Shown: piece by piece, positions 54,970 through 64,000 of the stretch
How the letters are laid out: the number at the start of each line of letters is the position of its first letter
How positions within the stretch are numbered: position 1 is the stretch's first letter
Assembly (NCBI GenBank): GCA_020630615.1
Contig: JAHDBA010000001.1
Span: 76,838 to 140,837 of the forward strand
Reading direction: 5' to 3'
Length of the DNA stretch: 64,000 nt
Source of the DNA: Myxococcota bacterium
GTDB taxonomy: Bacteria > Myxococcota > UBA727 > JAHDBA01
The notes under the pieces: model-generated
Databases searched by the model: none
Told to the model about the DNA's origin: nothing
Seen by the model: the letters and a program-made list of their open reading frames with translations, nothing else
Program-made: the position numbers and the translations under genes

Positions 54970-55714
54970 TTTGAAATCAAAACTTCTTGAAGCGGGTCTG
55001 GTCAATGACGAGGATGTGAAACGTGTTGATGAACAAAATGCGAAAGCAAAGGCCAAGAGACGTGCACAACGGCAACGTAAAGATGCGTTTAAGAAGAAAA
55101 AGAAAGTCCAATCGGATAAGAAAAAAGAAGCACGTCGTTATGATCGCAAGTTTGCGATTGATAAGAAACGTTGGGCTGACCGGCTCCTTGTTTTATCAAA
55201 AGCAGAGAAATCACTTCAATACGATGTCATTCGCACGTGGGTTAAGGAAGCACGACTCGACCCAGTACGGCCTACCTTTGATGAAGAGCTTGAGCGTTTT
55301 GCTTTTCAAAAAGTTGATGGTGCGATCTCCTTTCTCAGTGTACCCCGCGCTGTAGAGGGGCAGCTTCGTATTGGAGAAGCCGGCCTTGTGGCATTCATGT
55401 CACACCACGGGCTAACCCATGCCGTTGTCCCGCGATCTGTTGCGCTTGATATTCACTCCCTCTTTCCGCTGTGGCTACGCGGTTTGAACGCCTTTGAATA
55501 TGAGCTTTTGTTTGAAGAGAAACAGGAAGACTCTGGCGTGCCGAAGGTTGATGTCCCCGAGGCACTTCAAGATGCTATCGACCGTAAAAAAGAAAGTGAG
55601 GAACAAGAAACGCTAAGGACGGAACCCAGCGAGGTATCTGGCAACGACGCGGGTGGCGCGATGGAATACGATAAAAGTGAAAAAAGGATTGTCGTGCGGA
55701 AAAACGACGAATAG
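54962..55714 (+). CDS. DUF2058 (YaiL-like) protein
   Basis: 250 residues from a GTG with AAGGAG seven bases before it. It opens LDLKSKLLEAGLVNDEDVKR, the DUF2058 signature (S-L-x-x-Q-L-L-K-A-G-L-V). Then comes a very basic stretch (KAKAKRRAQRQRKDAFKKKK), a GWADRLLVL-like region, and a C-terminal fold with AISFLSVPRAVEGQLRIGEA. In gammaproteobacteria YaiL is a nucleoprotein linked to polynucleotide phosphorylase and RNase activity. The basic part would bind RNA. The end is an acidic, less conserved tail. It is coupled by overlap to DUF971. Confidence 0.85.
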   Translation: MLDLKSKLLEAGLVNDEDVKRVDEQNAKAKAKRRAQRQRKDAFKKKKKVQSDKKKEARRYDRKFAIDKKRWADRLLVLSKAEKSLQYDVIRTWVKEARLDPVRPTFDEELERFAFQKVDGAISFLSVPRAVEGQLRIGEAGLVAFMSHHGLTHAVVPRSVALDIHSLFPLWLRGLNAFEYELLFEEKQEDSGVPKVDVPEALQDAIDRKKESEEQETLRTEPSEVSGNDAGGAMEYDKSEKRIVVRKNDE

Positions 55715-55831
55715 CTGAGGTGCTCCTGTAGTTGTTTGACCTACATTTACGTGCGCGTTTTGCTTTGTATCAATCTGAAACGTTTCGTGCGTTGAATCGA
55801 TCTTCGAGACCGAACCCGTTAACGTGGAAAC

Positions 55832-56443
55832 ATGTCGTACGGATCATCGGTCGCACAAGAGCCTTTCATTACTCGGATTGCTACAGATAGCTTTGACTTG
55901 ACACAAATCGATCAAAAGAACCGATCGATATGTGAAAGTACTGAAGTGGATGAGCTTGTTGCCTCGGTTGACAGTAAAGTATTGCCGGTATTTCTGGAAC
56001 AAAGTCGTAAGGTCTTTGAACAAGATGTTGTTAGCTTTATCAATGCGGTTGAGACTGCTGCAGACGAACTCGGAAAAGTTTCGAATCAATTTCAAGAATT
56101 GATGATATTCTGGTCTGAGCAAGGTGAACCCCTAACCTTCATGTCCAATATCAAGCACTTGTCTGGTGTTCGTCGAATCTTATGGACTCCAAGTGAGCTT
56201 CAAGAACGCTTTGAGCTTTTATTGAAAGAGCGCATCCCTAATTTTATCTCAAATCTGCACGATGCAGCCTTTACGTTGGTCGAGAATCCTCTGGAACGCG
56301 CGATTGCTGGGAAGAAACAACTTCATGATGGAGTGTTGGTCGCAGATCTTGTTGAACGTAGTGATATGGTCAACTTGGAAAGACTTGTTATCGGGGAGCG
56401 GATTCAATACCTTTACCGCCTTCTAAAAGACGCAATCGACTAA
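55832..56443 (+). CDS. Cytoplasmic protein of unknown function
   Basis: 203 residues. It is all-helical by appearance and acidic, with no signal peptide or known motif. Helices such as VDELVASVDSKVLPVFLEQS, FINAVETAADELGKVSNQFQ and FELLLKERIPNFISNLHDAA suggest a four-helix bundle. The ATG follows GTGGAA. It lies alone on the plus strand between DUF2058 and the TPR protein. Confidence 0.65.
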   Translation: MSYGSSVAQEPFITRIATDSFDLTQIDQKNRSICESTEVDELVASVDSKVLPVFLEQSRKVFEQDVVSFINAVETAADELGKVSNQFQELMIFWSEQGEPLTFMSNIKHLSGVRRILWTPSELQERFELLLKERIPNFISNLHDAAFTLVENPLERAIAGKKQLHDGVLVADLVERSDMVNLERLVIGERIQYLYRLLKDAID

Positions 56444-56528
56444 GGTCGAACTCAATTCGCTAGCCTTATTTTATAAAGCAGCTTGCTTCGAGTCTTTGTG
56501 TCTTTGAAGAGATAAGAAATCGAAATTC

Positions 56529-56557
56529 TTGACCTATAGGTACCCTTCAAGGGTAAT
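56529..56557 (+). promoter_or_regulatory. Candidate promoter with overlapping inverted repeat
   Basis: TTGACC and GGTAAT are 17 bases apart, 18 bases before the TPR gene. The inverted repeat TACCCT-TCA-AGGGTA (56541-56555) lies over the spacer and the -10 box, so a repressor could block it. Confidence 0.35.
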
Positions 56558-56575
56558 CTTAGGCGGGAGTAAACT

Positions 56576-58909
56576 ATGGTTGATTCACGATCAGACCTCA
56601 TTCAACTTGAACTGGCTTTTCAGCGCGACCCATCATCCGATGCGTTCCTTGAGCTTGCCGATGCTTACCGTCAAGACAAACGCTTCATGGAGGCAATGGT
56701 CGTTTGCAAAAAGGGAATTCGCTCCCGAGACGGTTCACCTGAGGGGACTCTGGTTCTAGCGCGAATCTTCGCAGACCAAAACAAGTTCGAAAAAGTTGAG
56801 AAGGAGCTCAAAGCCCTGGAAGGCCTCAATGATTTTGTTGTACCTGTTTTGGAACTACGTTTTGCGATTGCAGAAAAACGTAAAGACCAAGAAGGAATGC
56901 AGCAGATTCTTCAAGAGTTGCTCGCAGAAGACTCAAGCCATCCGATTGTTAAATCTGCCAAGGAGATCAAAAAGAAAGCTCCAGTGAGTGAGCCGGGCAT
57001 CGAGAATGAAGCAATATTAAAGGATGCATCCTCAATGGAAGAAGCGACACAATGGTCTTCGGCTCCACCGAGTCACGAAGCATCGGATGTGCGCGAGCGA
57101 CAACGGCCTCTTGGCGAGGGTGACTTTAGTGCACAAAAAAACGCGAAAGTTTTGTCTGCCACTGGAAGTCCAACCAAGAATATTCCGGGGAGTCAGGTTG
57201 TTGCAGATCAAAATCAAAACGCTTCTCCGGGGGCAAGCTTTGAACAAGAGCCAAAACGTGAAATAAGCGAGCATCGTTTTCTCTATACAAGCCCCTCCAA
57301 AGGTAAAAACCGTTCTGCTTTTGGTTCCTTTGTACTCTTTGCAGTCTTGATCGCCCTCACACTCGGGGGCTTTGGATACATGAAGTATCAATCCGACCGC
57401 GAAAAGAAATTTCAACACTATTTTCGTGAGGCAAAAACAGATTACGTAAAAAATACAACATTGAGTCTGAAAGATGCTGCAGAAAAGTATGAAGAGGCTT
57501 TAACGATCGATGAAGAGCACCCTGAATCTCTCGCACGCTTGGCATGGATTTATGATGTACTTGTCTTTGATCGGGGCGTCGAAGACCTGAAGTCCAAAGC
57601 ACGTACTTTCACGAAGCGTGCCAAGGAGCATGCAGCAGGATTGGGGCCAACTCAGGCACTTGAAATGCGAGAATTGACTCGTCAAGGCGAGGCCCCAAAG
57701 GCTGTCGAATTGGGATCGTCATGGATTGAATCAAGCGGAAAGACAAGTGCAGGGGTCGAATCGGCTTACCTTCAAGCCTTATGGAAAAAGGGAGATTATG
57801 AGACGCTACGAGCCCGTCTTGCAAAGAGTGGAGAAATCTCTCACCCAATGGTTCTTTGGAGGGCAGCGCGGATACATCGTTTGATGGGTGAAGAAGAGAA
57901 GGCGAAGACCTTGATTAACCGTGCCCTAAAGACAGAGCCTCGTCATGTAATGGTTTTGATTGAATCGGCACTCAATGCAATTAACGATGACGCACGAAGG
58001 GATATGGCTACCTTGCTTCGAGACAGTGCAAAGATTGCAGACTTTGGAGATGCACAACTTGGACGTGTGGAAAGTGGTTTATGGAAAATTACACGAGCCG
58101 CCATTCAAGAAGCCCAAGGCGATTCAGGGGCCATGGATAAAGAATTGAAAAGCGCAGAGGAAAAACTGAGTGCAAACAATAGTGATTTTCAATATTTTCA
58201 GGCGTTGCGCTTGAAACATCTAGGGAAGAACACGGATGCAATAAAAGTTTTTGAAAAACTCACGCGCAACAACCCGCGGCGTAAGAGGTCGTGGATTGAG
58301 CTCGGATCACTTCTCCTGGGTGAGGATCAACACAACGAAGTGAAGCAGCTGGCACAAAAAGGGAAACAATATTTTGAGTCTGGAGTTTCTTTTGAAACGC
58401 TTTTGCTCTCATCGAAACTTAAGGAAATGGTCTCGAAATTTCGTAAAGAGAAAGACATGGAAGCTTTTGAGACTCAAGTGCGGGGCTTTCAATCGGAGAT
58501 CGCTGTGTTGCTTAAACAATTGCCCGATGAGGCCAGCTATAAAATTCAAGAGGGCAGAGCACTGGTCTTTGCGAAGAAGTTTGATGAAGCGGTGAATACG
58601 TTAACGATTGCGTCCGAATGGGCTGATGCTTCGAAGGACAAAAGTAAAATTCGAGAAGCTTCGTACTGGCTCGGTCGAGCTTTGCTTCGCGTGCAGGATG
58701 AAGAAGGGAACTCAACCCGCACCGATGACGCAAAGCGTGCGCTTGCAAAGGCCGTTAGTGTTGGATTGAGCTCGAGCAAAGTCGGTTATTGGTATGCAAA
58801 AGCTCTGGAGGCCTCGGGCGCGAAACGAGAGGCACGCAAAGAATATCGCCGTGTTATCGACTTGGGGCTCGACCCAAAATATGTCCAACGTGCAAAGAAG
58901 GCATTGTGA
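56576..58909 (+). CDS. Membrane-anchored TPR protein
   Basis: 777 residues, GGGAG site. A cytoplasmic N-terminal TPR pair (about 1-120: LELADAYRQDKRFMEAMVVC, GTLVLARIFADQNKFEKVEK) is followed by a low-complexity linker. One membrane helix lies at about 242-262 (SFVLFAVLIALTLGGFGYM). About 500 residues of TPR-type repeats then lie outside the membrane, for example AAEKYEEALTIDEEHPESLA and AKTLINRALKTEPRHVMVLI. This topology fits a periplasmic scaffold tied to a cytoplasmic partner. The following gene (58959) is in the same direction and exported. Confidence 0.88.
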   Translation: MVDSRSDLIQLELAFQRDPSSDAFLELADAYRQDKRFMEAMVVCKKGIRSRDGSPEGTLVLARIFADQNKFEKVEKELKALEGLNDFVVPVLELRFAIAEKRKDQEGMQQILQELLAEDSSHPIVKSAKEIKKKAPVSEPGIENEAILKDASSMEEATQWSSAPPSHEASDVRERQRPLGEGDFSAQKNAKVLSATGSPTKNIPGSQVVADQNQNASPGASFEQEPKREISEHRFLYTSPSKGKNRSAFGSFVLFAVLIALTLGGFGYMKYQSDREKKFQHYFREAKTDYVKNTTLSLKDAAEKYEEALTIDEEHPESLARLAWIYDVLVFDRGVEDLKSKARTFTKRAKEHAAGLGPTQALEMRELTRQGEAPKAVELGSSWIESSGKTSAGVESAYLQALWKKGDYETLRARLAKSGEISHPMVLWRAARIHRLMGEEEKAKTLINRALKTEPRHVMVLIESALNAINDDARRDMATLLRDSAKIADFGDAQLGRVESGLWKITRAAIQEAQGDSGAMDKELKSAEEKLSANNSDFQYFQALRLKHLGKNTDAIKVFEKLTRNNPRRKRSWIELGSLLLGEDQHNEVKQLAQKGKQYFESGVSFETLLLSSKLKEMVSKFRKEKDMEAFETQVRGFQSEIAVLLKQLPDEASYKIQEGRALVFAKKFDEAVNTLTIASEWADASKDKSKIREASYWLGRALLRVQDEEGNSTRTDDAKRALAKAVSVGLSSSKVGYWYAKALEASGAKREARKEYRRVIDLGLDPKYVQRAKKAL

Positions 58910-58958
58910 TCATAAGCTCTCTTGTCGATGATCAAGCAAGATATTTGAAGGTTGTGCA

Positions 58959-59540
58959 ATGACAAAAAGATTGACATGTTGGATGATGTTTTTCACGTTT
59001 TGCGTGCTTTCAGGTCGAGTGCTTGATGCTGGTGATGCAGATCTCGGTAACCCCTTTAAAAGCGTGCAGCAAACCCATCGAGAATCACAGACTTTGCCGA
59101 AAAAGAAGAGAGTGGCCATCGAGCGCCTCACGGAGTTTAAAGTTGAAAACGCAACATGGATCGATGGTAAGCCGCGCGCTATGGGTGATGTCGACGTGCT
59201 CGAACCCAATGAAGTGAAGTTGAGTGCGCTTCAAGCCTATGCTGAGGCGGTGGGTTTGGGTTACGAAAAAATCCAGGGCAAGAAAGTTGAAAGATACGAA
59301 TACCGAATTGCTGCACGAGGAGTCTTTTATGACCCTGCAGGAAAGCTCTTGGGACAGAAAGATTTTGGAATCAAAAGCGCCAAGCTGATCGCGCCCTATC
59401 AACGTCAAGCGGTCGCGATTGATCTCGCGATCTCGGACTCAATCCCACCCGGAATTTATCGGATGGACCTTGAGCTTGAAGACCTCATCCTTAAGAAGAG
59501 TGCACATCAAACTCTTCATTTTGTGGTGCCAAAGAAATAA
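58959..59540 (+). CDS. Exported protein of unknown function
   Basis: 193 residues, AAGG site. The signal peptide (LTCWMMFFTFCVLSGRVLDAG) is cut probably after LDA. The mature part has a basic linker and a beta-rich domain (about 60-190) with VENATWIDGKPRAMGDVDVL, YRIAARGVFYDPAGKLLGQK and DLELEDLILKKSAHQTLHFV, resembling an Ig-like or carbohydrate-binding sandwich. It comes 49 bases after the TPR gene. Confidence 0.75.
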   Translation: MTKRLTCWMMFFTFCVLSGRVLDAGDADLGNPFKSVQQTHRESQTLPKKKRVAIERLTEFKVENATWIDGKPRAMGDVDVLEPNEVKLSALQAYAEAVGLGYEKIQGKKVERYEYRIAARGVFYDPAGKLLGQKDFGIKSAKLIAPYQRQAVAIDLAISDSIPPGIYRMDLELEDLILKKSAHQTLHFVVPKK

Positions 59541-59583
59541 GCTTGGGGTCAGTTCATCGTTGTCCCATAAAGGAGGACTCAGC

Positions 59584-60486
59584 ATGCATGTCGCAAAAAC
59601 GAAATCTGAGCTCGACACGATCGTGATGGAACTCGGCTTTGAAGCGAGTTCGTTGGGTTTCGTGCCAACAATGGGTGCGCTCCACGAGGGTCATGCTGCA
59701 TTGATACGTCAATCAACGCTGATGTGTGAAAGAACTTTGGTGAGTATCTTTGTGAATCCCTTGCAGTTTGATCAACAAGGGGACCTGGACGCTTACCCAC
59801 GTACGCTTGAGCAAGACCTTCGACTTTGTGAAGCAGAGGGTGCAGATATCGTGTATTGTCCACAGCATGCCGAGCTTTACCCCTCAGGCTTCGACACTCG
59901 CATTATCGATGGTGGGTTGGGACAAGGTTACGAAGGCAGTAGAGAAGGCCATTTTAGTGGCATGTTGACTGTTGTCTTCAAACTTTTTCAACACGTATCA
60001 CCCTCGCATGGATTCTTTGGCGAAAAAGATTTTCAACAACTCCAGCTGATTAAGCGAATGGTTCGAGATTTTGAGTTGAATATTGAGATTGTACCTGTAC
60101 CGATTATTCGTGAATCCGATGGACTTGCACGCTCTTCTCGTAATACACGACTCTCAGAAGCGCAGCGAGAAAGTGCTCTCGTGCTGCAAAGAAGCGTTCA
60201 GATCATGCAAGACGCAGCGCAAGAAGGGAAAATTGAGCTTGCTGACGACCTCGAGAAGGTGCGTAAGCTCCTACGTGAGGCAAGAGGGATTGTTTACCAT
60301 TACGCAGACTTGGTTGAGCCTATGACACTCAAGCCAAGTACAAGCTTAGAAAATGGACCGCTCCGTTATTTGGTTGCATGCTCTGTCGAACCTGAAGAAC
60401 CTGGCGCTGAATCTGCAATCCGGCTCATCGATAATGCGGGAATCTTTCATCTCAGCGACCGGAACGTACCCGCACAATATGCGTGA
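59584..60486 (+). CDS. panC: Pantothenate synthetase
   Basis: 300 residues, slightly longer than usual (about 280). An ATG follows a strong AGGAGG. It joins pantoate and beta-alanine with ATP. Motifs: FVPTMGALHEGHAALI (HIGH-like ATP site), SIFVNPLQFDQQGDLDAYPR (pantoate site), GHFSGMLTVVFKLFQHVSP, GFFGEKDFQQLQLI, and ARSSRNTRLSEAQR, the second ATP-binding loop. It has an extra C-terminal 25 residues. The product feeds coenzyme A synthesis. It stands 43 bases after the exported protein and converges on the methyltransferase gene. Confidence 0.95.
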   Translation: MHVAKTKSELDTIVMELGFEASSLGFVPTMGALHEGHAALIRQSTLMCERTLVSIFVNPLQFDQQGDLDAYPRTLEQDLRLCEAEGADIVYCPQHAELYPSGFDTRIIDGGLGQGYEGSREGHFSGMLTVVFKLFQHVSPSHGFFGEKDFQQLQLIKRMVRDFELNIEIVPVPIIRESDGLARSSRNTRLSEAQRESALVLQRSVQIMQDAAQEGKIELADDLEKVRKLLREARGIVYHYADLVEPMTLKPSTSLENGPLRYLVACSVEPEEPGAESAIRLIDNAGIFHLSDRNVPAQYA

Positions 60487-60528
60487 ACTTGGTTCTATCT
60501 TACGCGTTAACTTTCCCCGGTTGTCCGA

Positions 60529-61938
60529 TCACGAATTGGTGAGCGTAAAAGTCCAGATGCTCTCCAGATGGGTACTTCTTGGAAAGGCATCGATGAGACA
60601 AAGAGATGAGCATGTGTAATTGTTTTGCATCAGTGTTTTCGCTTCGCGTATTGCGGTCGCCGGGTCACAGCTCACCATGATGATGCATGCAGCGTTCACA
60701 ACTTGAACGACGCTCATAATATCTTTAAAACCCTCGCGAGGAGGATCGAGTATTAAGGTGTTAAAGCGATTCGAGGTGCAAACGCGCTTCAATGAATCTG
60801 CATCGATCCATGTCTGCAGAAAAGAAAGCTTCGACATAGCATAGGGGCTACGCCCCAGTGTTGCATTGGCATGCATGACCGAACGCGCGGCACCTTCAAC
60901 CCCAAGCCAGGATGTCGATTCACCAACACAGGCAAATGATATCTCACCACACCCTGAGAAAAGCTCCAAAACCTTGGGGTTTGTCGGAGCATGGTCACGC
61001 AACGACTTTTGAACTTGAGTACAGATTTGCTCTGCAGCCCAATCGCTCGATTGAGCAAAGACACCCGCATCGACATCATAGGTTGTCAAGCTGGAGGGTG
61101 CTTCCTTCGACTCTGCTCTCGGTTCAGGTTTTGCGTTATCGCTATGACTCGATTGTATTTTGAGGACCGCTCGGTGTTCATTCAGTTCAACACTGCTGGA
61201 TTGATCCAATTCGAAGAGCACATTTTTGAGGACCCCTTGCGCACAAAGGTCACTTGCCCATGTTTCCAGCGCCTCGCGAAAGTCTGGGTTTCGAGGTGCT
61301 TTTAACGCTGCGTGCACGTCTCCCTTTGCATCAAGCAAGATGCGTATTTCGAGATTGCTCGGAACTCCACAATTCTTAATTTGGGCAATGCAGGAGGATA
61401 GCGGCTTGGCCAGACGCGCACACGATTCAACGTCAACGATTGTGCGAGAACCTTTTTCACGAAAACCAAGGTCGCCTTCATCGTTTGACGACAACCGCGC
61501 GCGTCTTGCGCCTTGAAAGCGATGCGGGGATGAATCTTGTGGTGTCACAAGGTCAATCGCTTTGATAGAAATAAAAGAGTGTTGAGCGCCTGCCCGGGAC
61601 GAATCTTGTGTCTTACCAACGTGTGAAGGTGCGACGAGTTTGGCTCGCTCCAATGCCTCGATGAACATACTCTTTTTGAGTTCGAATCGTTCGTGGTCTT
61701 CAAGATCCAATGCGTAACACCCGCCGCATGCGGGCCAATTGGCGCAGTCGGAATCTCTACGGTTCAGTTGTGTCGATTCAAATTTTTTGACTTGAGCAAA
61801 GCGTGTACCGCGTTTACGAGTCGTTCCAGACAATGTGATACGGTCGCCTGTGTAAGCACCTTCAACAAACACAACGCCCTTTTCATCTCGGGCCAACCCC
61901 AGTCCACCAAGAGCCATTTTCTCTATTTTAACGCTCAT
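60529..61938 (-). CDS. TrmA/RlmD-family 23S rRNA or tRNA (uracil-5-)-methyltransferase
   Basis: 469 residues. The N-terminal TRAM-like RNA-binding part (KIEKMALGGLGLARDEKGVV, FVEGAYTGDRI) is followed by the Fe-S cysteines Cys65, Cys71, Cys74 (CANWPACGGC) and Cys173. The SAM site is KVLELFSGCGEISFAC. It also has LILDPPREG and the catalytic IIMVSCDPATAIREAKTL with Cys424. The last Glu in THLESIW is the general base of this family. It methylates C5 of a uridine in rRNA or tRNA; RlmD, RlmC or TrmA cannot be separated by eye. The first 11 bases overlap the helicase gene. Confidence 0.92.
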   Translation of the reverse strand: MSVKIEKMALGGLGLARDEKGVVFVEGAYTGDRITLSGTTRKRGTRFAQVKKFESTQLNRRDSDCANWPACGGCYALDLEDHERFELKKSMFIEALERAKLVAPSHVGKTQDSSRAGAQHSFISIKAIDLVTPQDSSPHRFQGARRARLSSNDEGDLGFREKGSRTIVDVESCARLAKPLSSCIAQIKNCGVPSNLEIRILLDAKGDVHAALKAPRNPDFREALETWASDLCAQGVLKNVLFELDQSSSVELNEHRAVLKIQSSHSDNAKPEPRAESKEAPSSLTTYDVDAGVFAQSSDWAAEQICTQVQKSLRDHAPTNPKVLELFSGCGEISFACVGESTSWLGVEGAARSVMHANATLGRSPYAMSKLSFLQTWIDADSLKRVCTSNRFNTLILDPPREGFKDIMSVVQVVNAACIIMVSCDPATAIREAKTLMQNNYTCSSLCLIDAFPRSTHLESIWTFTLTNS

Positions 61939-64000
61939 CGTTAGCTCCTAAGAAGGATGAAAAGAAATCTTCCGCTTCGACGGTCTCTTGCATCTCAAGC
62001 TCCAGGTCTCGCGTACACGATTTCGGTATATCGTGGAAAAATCTAGAGGGTTCGCGACCGATCCATTTGTTTCGTTGACGTCTAAATTTCGCTCGAGTCA
62101 CCCAAAGCCGTTCCATGGCGCGGGTGATACCTACATAGGCGAGGCGACGTTCCTCTTCATCGTTGCCTTCACGTTCATCAAGAGTTTTCTTATGCGGAAG
62201 CAAGCCTTCTTCAAAGCCAACAAGAAAGACCCAGGGGTACTCAAGGCCTTTTGAGGCATGCAAGCTCATGAGTGTCACTTTTGACTTGCGTTTGTTTTCT
62301 TCAACACGTTTTTGATTGTCCCTTTCGACTCGAGCTTCTTCTTCTTCAAGAACAAGACGATCTAAAAAATCACGGATGAGCGTCATCGAAGAAGGCGCGT
62401 TAATCTTTTGTTCTTCTGCGTCTCGAAGACGAATCTCGCATCGCGCTGCAAAGGTGGTCAGAGTTTCATCCAAGGTTGCAAGGATGGCCTCCCGTTCTTT
62501 AGGGTGATGGACACGCGAGCAAAAGTCCTCGTAGCAGATTCTGTGAATGAACTGAGCCAAGTTGCGGCGCAGAGAATCAACCTGTTCACTGCTCTGTACC
62601 AGCTCACGAGATGCACCTAAAATTCGATTGAAGTTATGGATGCTTTTCAGTGCATCTTTGCGTAAGGGCAGTATTGAGTCTCGGTTCTCACCAAGGTCGA
62701 TTTCATCGTGGTCTTGCAGGTGTGTGAGTGCGAGGTTGTGGTCTCGGCAATAATCGATCCAGGTTTGGATCGTTTTGGCGCCCAAGCCACGTGAGGGCAG
62801 GTTGATAACGCGACGAAAAGCCAGTTCATGGTCAGGAGCAATCAAGAGTCGCATGAACGCGAGTACATTTTTGACATGGTACTTTTGAAAAAAGTCTTCA
62901 CCACCCACCACATGGTAGGGTATTCCGCGGTAGCGCAAGGCTTCTTCAAAAAGACGGCTTTGTGGCCCGGCACGGTAGAGAATTGCGATATCGCCAGGGT
63001 TGACGTCGTGCGATCTCAATCCAGCTTCAATGGCATTCGCAACACGCTCAGCTTCATCCGCACCATTTTTCGCATGAACGATTTCAATGGGGGCACCGTC
63101 CTCTTTCGTGGGTGAAAGTGTTTTCTCGCGGCGTTGACGGTTGACTGCAATCACCGCATTGGCCGCATTCAGTACATTCGCAGAGCAGCGATAGTTGTCC
63201 TGAAGCTTGATAACCCTGCAGGGTGTAAAAATCGAATCAAAAGAGAGAATGTTCTCAATTGCACTTCCTCGAAAGCTGTAGATGGCTTGATCGTCATCCC
63301 CGACGACACAAATGTTTTGACGATTGGAAAGAGTCGTCTTGAGAAGCTGAAATTGCAAAGGGTTGGTATCTTGATACTCGTCAACCAAGATGTGCTGAAA
63401 TCGATTCTGAAAACGAGCGCGAGCGTGTTGTGAGTTCTGAAAAAGCCCCAGGGTTCGCAATACCAAGTCGTCAAAGTCCAAAGCCTTAAGCGTAGCCAGT
63501 CTGTCGGTGTACGCTTTATAGATTTCATGGGCCTGAATGTCCCAAGGTTGCACATAAGGGATGGAATTGTATTCGCGATAGCCTTGATTTTTCCACCAAC
63601 TGATTCGACTTCCAATAACCCGGCTGTTCACATCAAGATCGCTAAAGGTGTCCTGCATGACAAGGGCGAGTTGTGCACTTTGTTCACGTGCGTCAAGAAT
63701 TGTGAAGTCTTGGGGGAGATCTGCCTCCCGCGCTTCCGCACGAAGTGTTCGGGCACAAAACGAGTGAAATGTAGCAACGCTAACGTCCGAACATGCGCGT
63801 CGACCGACAAGTTTTGAAAGACGGCTTTTCATCTCCTTTGCCGCTTTGTTGGTAAAAGTTAAAGCAAGGATTGCCCTGCCGGGTGTCGCTTCTTCCAGCA
63901 AACGGGCCATACGGTAGGTAATCACCCGAGTCTTACCACTGCCTGCACCGGCAAGAACGAGCAAAGCTCTTGTGTTGTCCGTGACCGCGAGACGTTGCGC
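61928..64000 (-). CDS. UvrD/PcrA/Rep-type DNA helicase (5' end cut by window)
   Basis: 691 residues are visible; the start lies beyond 64000. The frame runs on upstream as AQRLAVTDNTRALLVLAGAG, so the first helicase motif (Q-motif region NPAQ) is partly cut. The visible motifs are complete: GAGSGKT (I), LALTFTNKAAKEMKSRL (Ia), ILVDEYQDTN (II), VGDDDQAIYSFRGS (III), VIKLQDNYRCS (IV), VTLMSLHASKGLEYPWVFLV (V) and LAYVGITRAMERLWV (VI). It unwinds DNA 3' to 5' in repair or replication restart. The C-terminal part ends FFSSFLGANDER. Its stop overlaps the RNA methyltransferase start (ATGAGCGTTAA). Confidence 0.95.
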   Translation of the reverse strand, partial: AQRLAVTDNTRALLVLAGAGSGKTRVITYRMARLLEEATPGRAILALTFTNKAAKEMKSRLSKLVGRRACSDVSVATFHSFCARTLRAEAREADLPQDFTILDAREQSAQLALVMQDTFSDLDVNSRVIGSRISWWKNQGYREYNSIPYVQPWDIQAHEIYKAYTDRLATLKALDFDDLVLRTLGLFQNSQHARARFQNRFQHILVDEYQDTNPLQFQLLKTTLSNRQNICVVGDDDQAIYSFRGSAIENILSFDSIFTPCRVIKLQDNYRCSANVLNAANAVIAVNRQRREKTLSPTKEDGAPIEIVHAKNGADEAERVANAIEAGLRSHDVNPGDIAILYRAGPQSRLFEEALRYRGIPYHVVGGEDFFQKYHVKNVLAFMRLLIAPDHELAFRRVINLPSRGLGAKTIQTWIDYCRDHNLALTHLQDHDEIDLGENRDSILPLRKDALKSIHNFNRILGASRELVQSSEQVDSLRRNLAQFIHRICYEDFCSRVHHPKEREAILATLDETLTTFAARCEIRLRDAEEQKINAPSSMTLIRDFLDRLVLEEEEARVERDNQKRVEENKRKSKVTLMSLHASKGLEYPWVFLVGFEEGLLPHKKTLDEREGNDEEERRLAYVGITRAMERLWVTRAKFRRQRNKWIGREPSRFFHDIPKSCTRDLELEMQETVEAEDFFSSFLGANDER

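Noticed and set aside
55735-55765. TTGACC as a promoter for the gene at 55832
   Set aside because: No acceptable -10 box at 16-18 bases; the best match fits only three of six positions.

Overview
The window is about 64 kb of gene-dense chromosome (I estimate 45-48% GC by eye). It holds about 50 protein genes, short intergenic gaps, and no rRNA, tRNA, insertion sequence or CRISPR array that I could find. The gene content points to Myxococcota (the former Deltaproteobacteria, perhaps a Bradymonadia-like lineage). The reasons are two proteins with MYXO-CTERM-type sorting tails (Gly-Cys motif, hydrophobic helix, Arg cluster), a Ser/Thr kinase with a PEGA tail, many lipoproteins and TPR proteins, two ECF sigma factors, NtrC-type regulators, and a methylmalonyl-CoA mutase with its MeaB chaperone. 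The lineage is inferred from protein features only.

Layout. 1-3.5 kb: the tail of a Fis-HTH regulator, a FolB-like protein, a PGRP-type amidase, an apparently broken small gene and a small membrane protein. 3.6-12.2 kb (+): CTP synthase, an exported protein, aspartate-semialdehyde dehydrogenase, a large MYXO-CTERM/beta-barrel fusion, a pseudokinase-like protein and ThiL. 12.3-17.4 kb (-): a Ser/Thr kinase and a membrane pyrophosphatase fused to an OmpA domain. 17.7-23.1 kb: a peroxiredoxin, a Nudix hydrolase, a glutathione peroxidase, a metallo-beta-lactamase-fold lipoprotein, gatC-gatA and a HIT protein. 23.2-25.2 kb (-): a three-gene RiPP cassette of the bufferin/oxazolin class. It is divergent from an ECF sigma/anti-sigma-like operon (25.4-27.7 kb). 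27.8-33.8 kb (-): a membrane-anchored lipoyl-like protein, MeaB, methylmalonyl-CoA mutase and a TPR protein. 33.8-38.3 kb: a very unusual Ala/Gly/Lys-rich protein, a 47-residue membrane protein, and a second ECF sigma operon whose anti-sigma/TPR part is split over two frames. 38.4-45.4 kb: a lipoprotein, an ALDH-family enzyme, an S9 peptidase, a caspase-like candidate and a double-FKBP lipoprotein. 45.6-51.7 kb: two unknown genes, SSB, a response regulator without AAA+ domain, and a diguanylate cyclase coupled to a PhnD-like lipoprotein. 51.8-60.5 kb (+): a short family-A DNA polymerase, several conserved unknowns, a TPR protein and PanC. 60.5-64 kb (-): a TrmA/RlmD-type RNA methyltransferase and a UvrD-type helicase cut by the window edge.

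The most notable items are: (i) a single-chain sodium/proton pyrophosphatase with BON-like and OmpA peptidoglycan-binding modules; (ii) a protein with a MYXO-CTERM sorting signal in mid-chain followed by a second translocation-like segment and an outer-membrane barrel; (iii) a lipoprotein-type RiPP precursor with four EGSCG motifs, its MNIO enzyme and partner, an intrinsic terminator after the precursor gene, and a neighbouring ECF sigma operon; and (iv) a compact DNA polymerase lacking nuclease domains.
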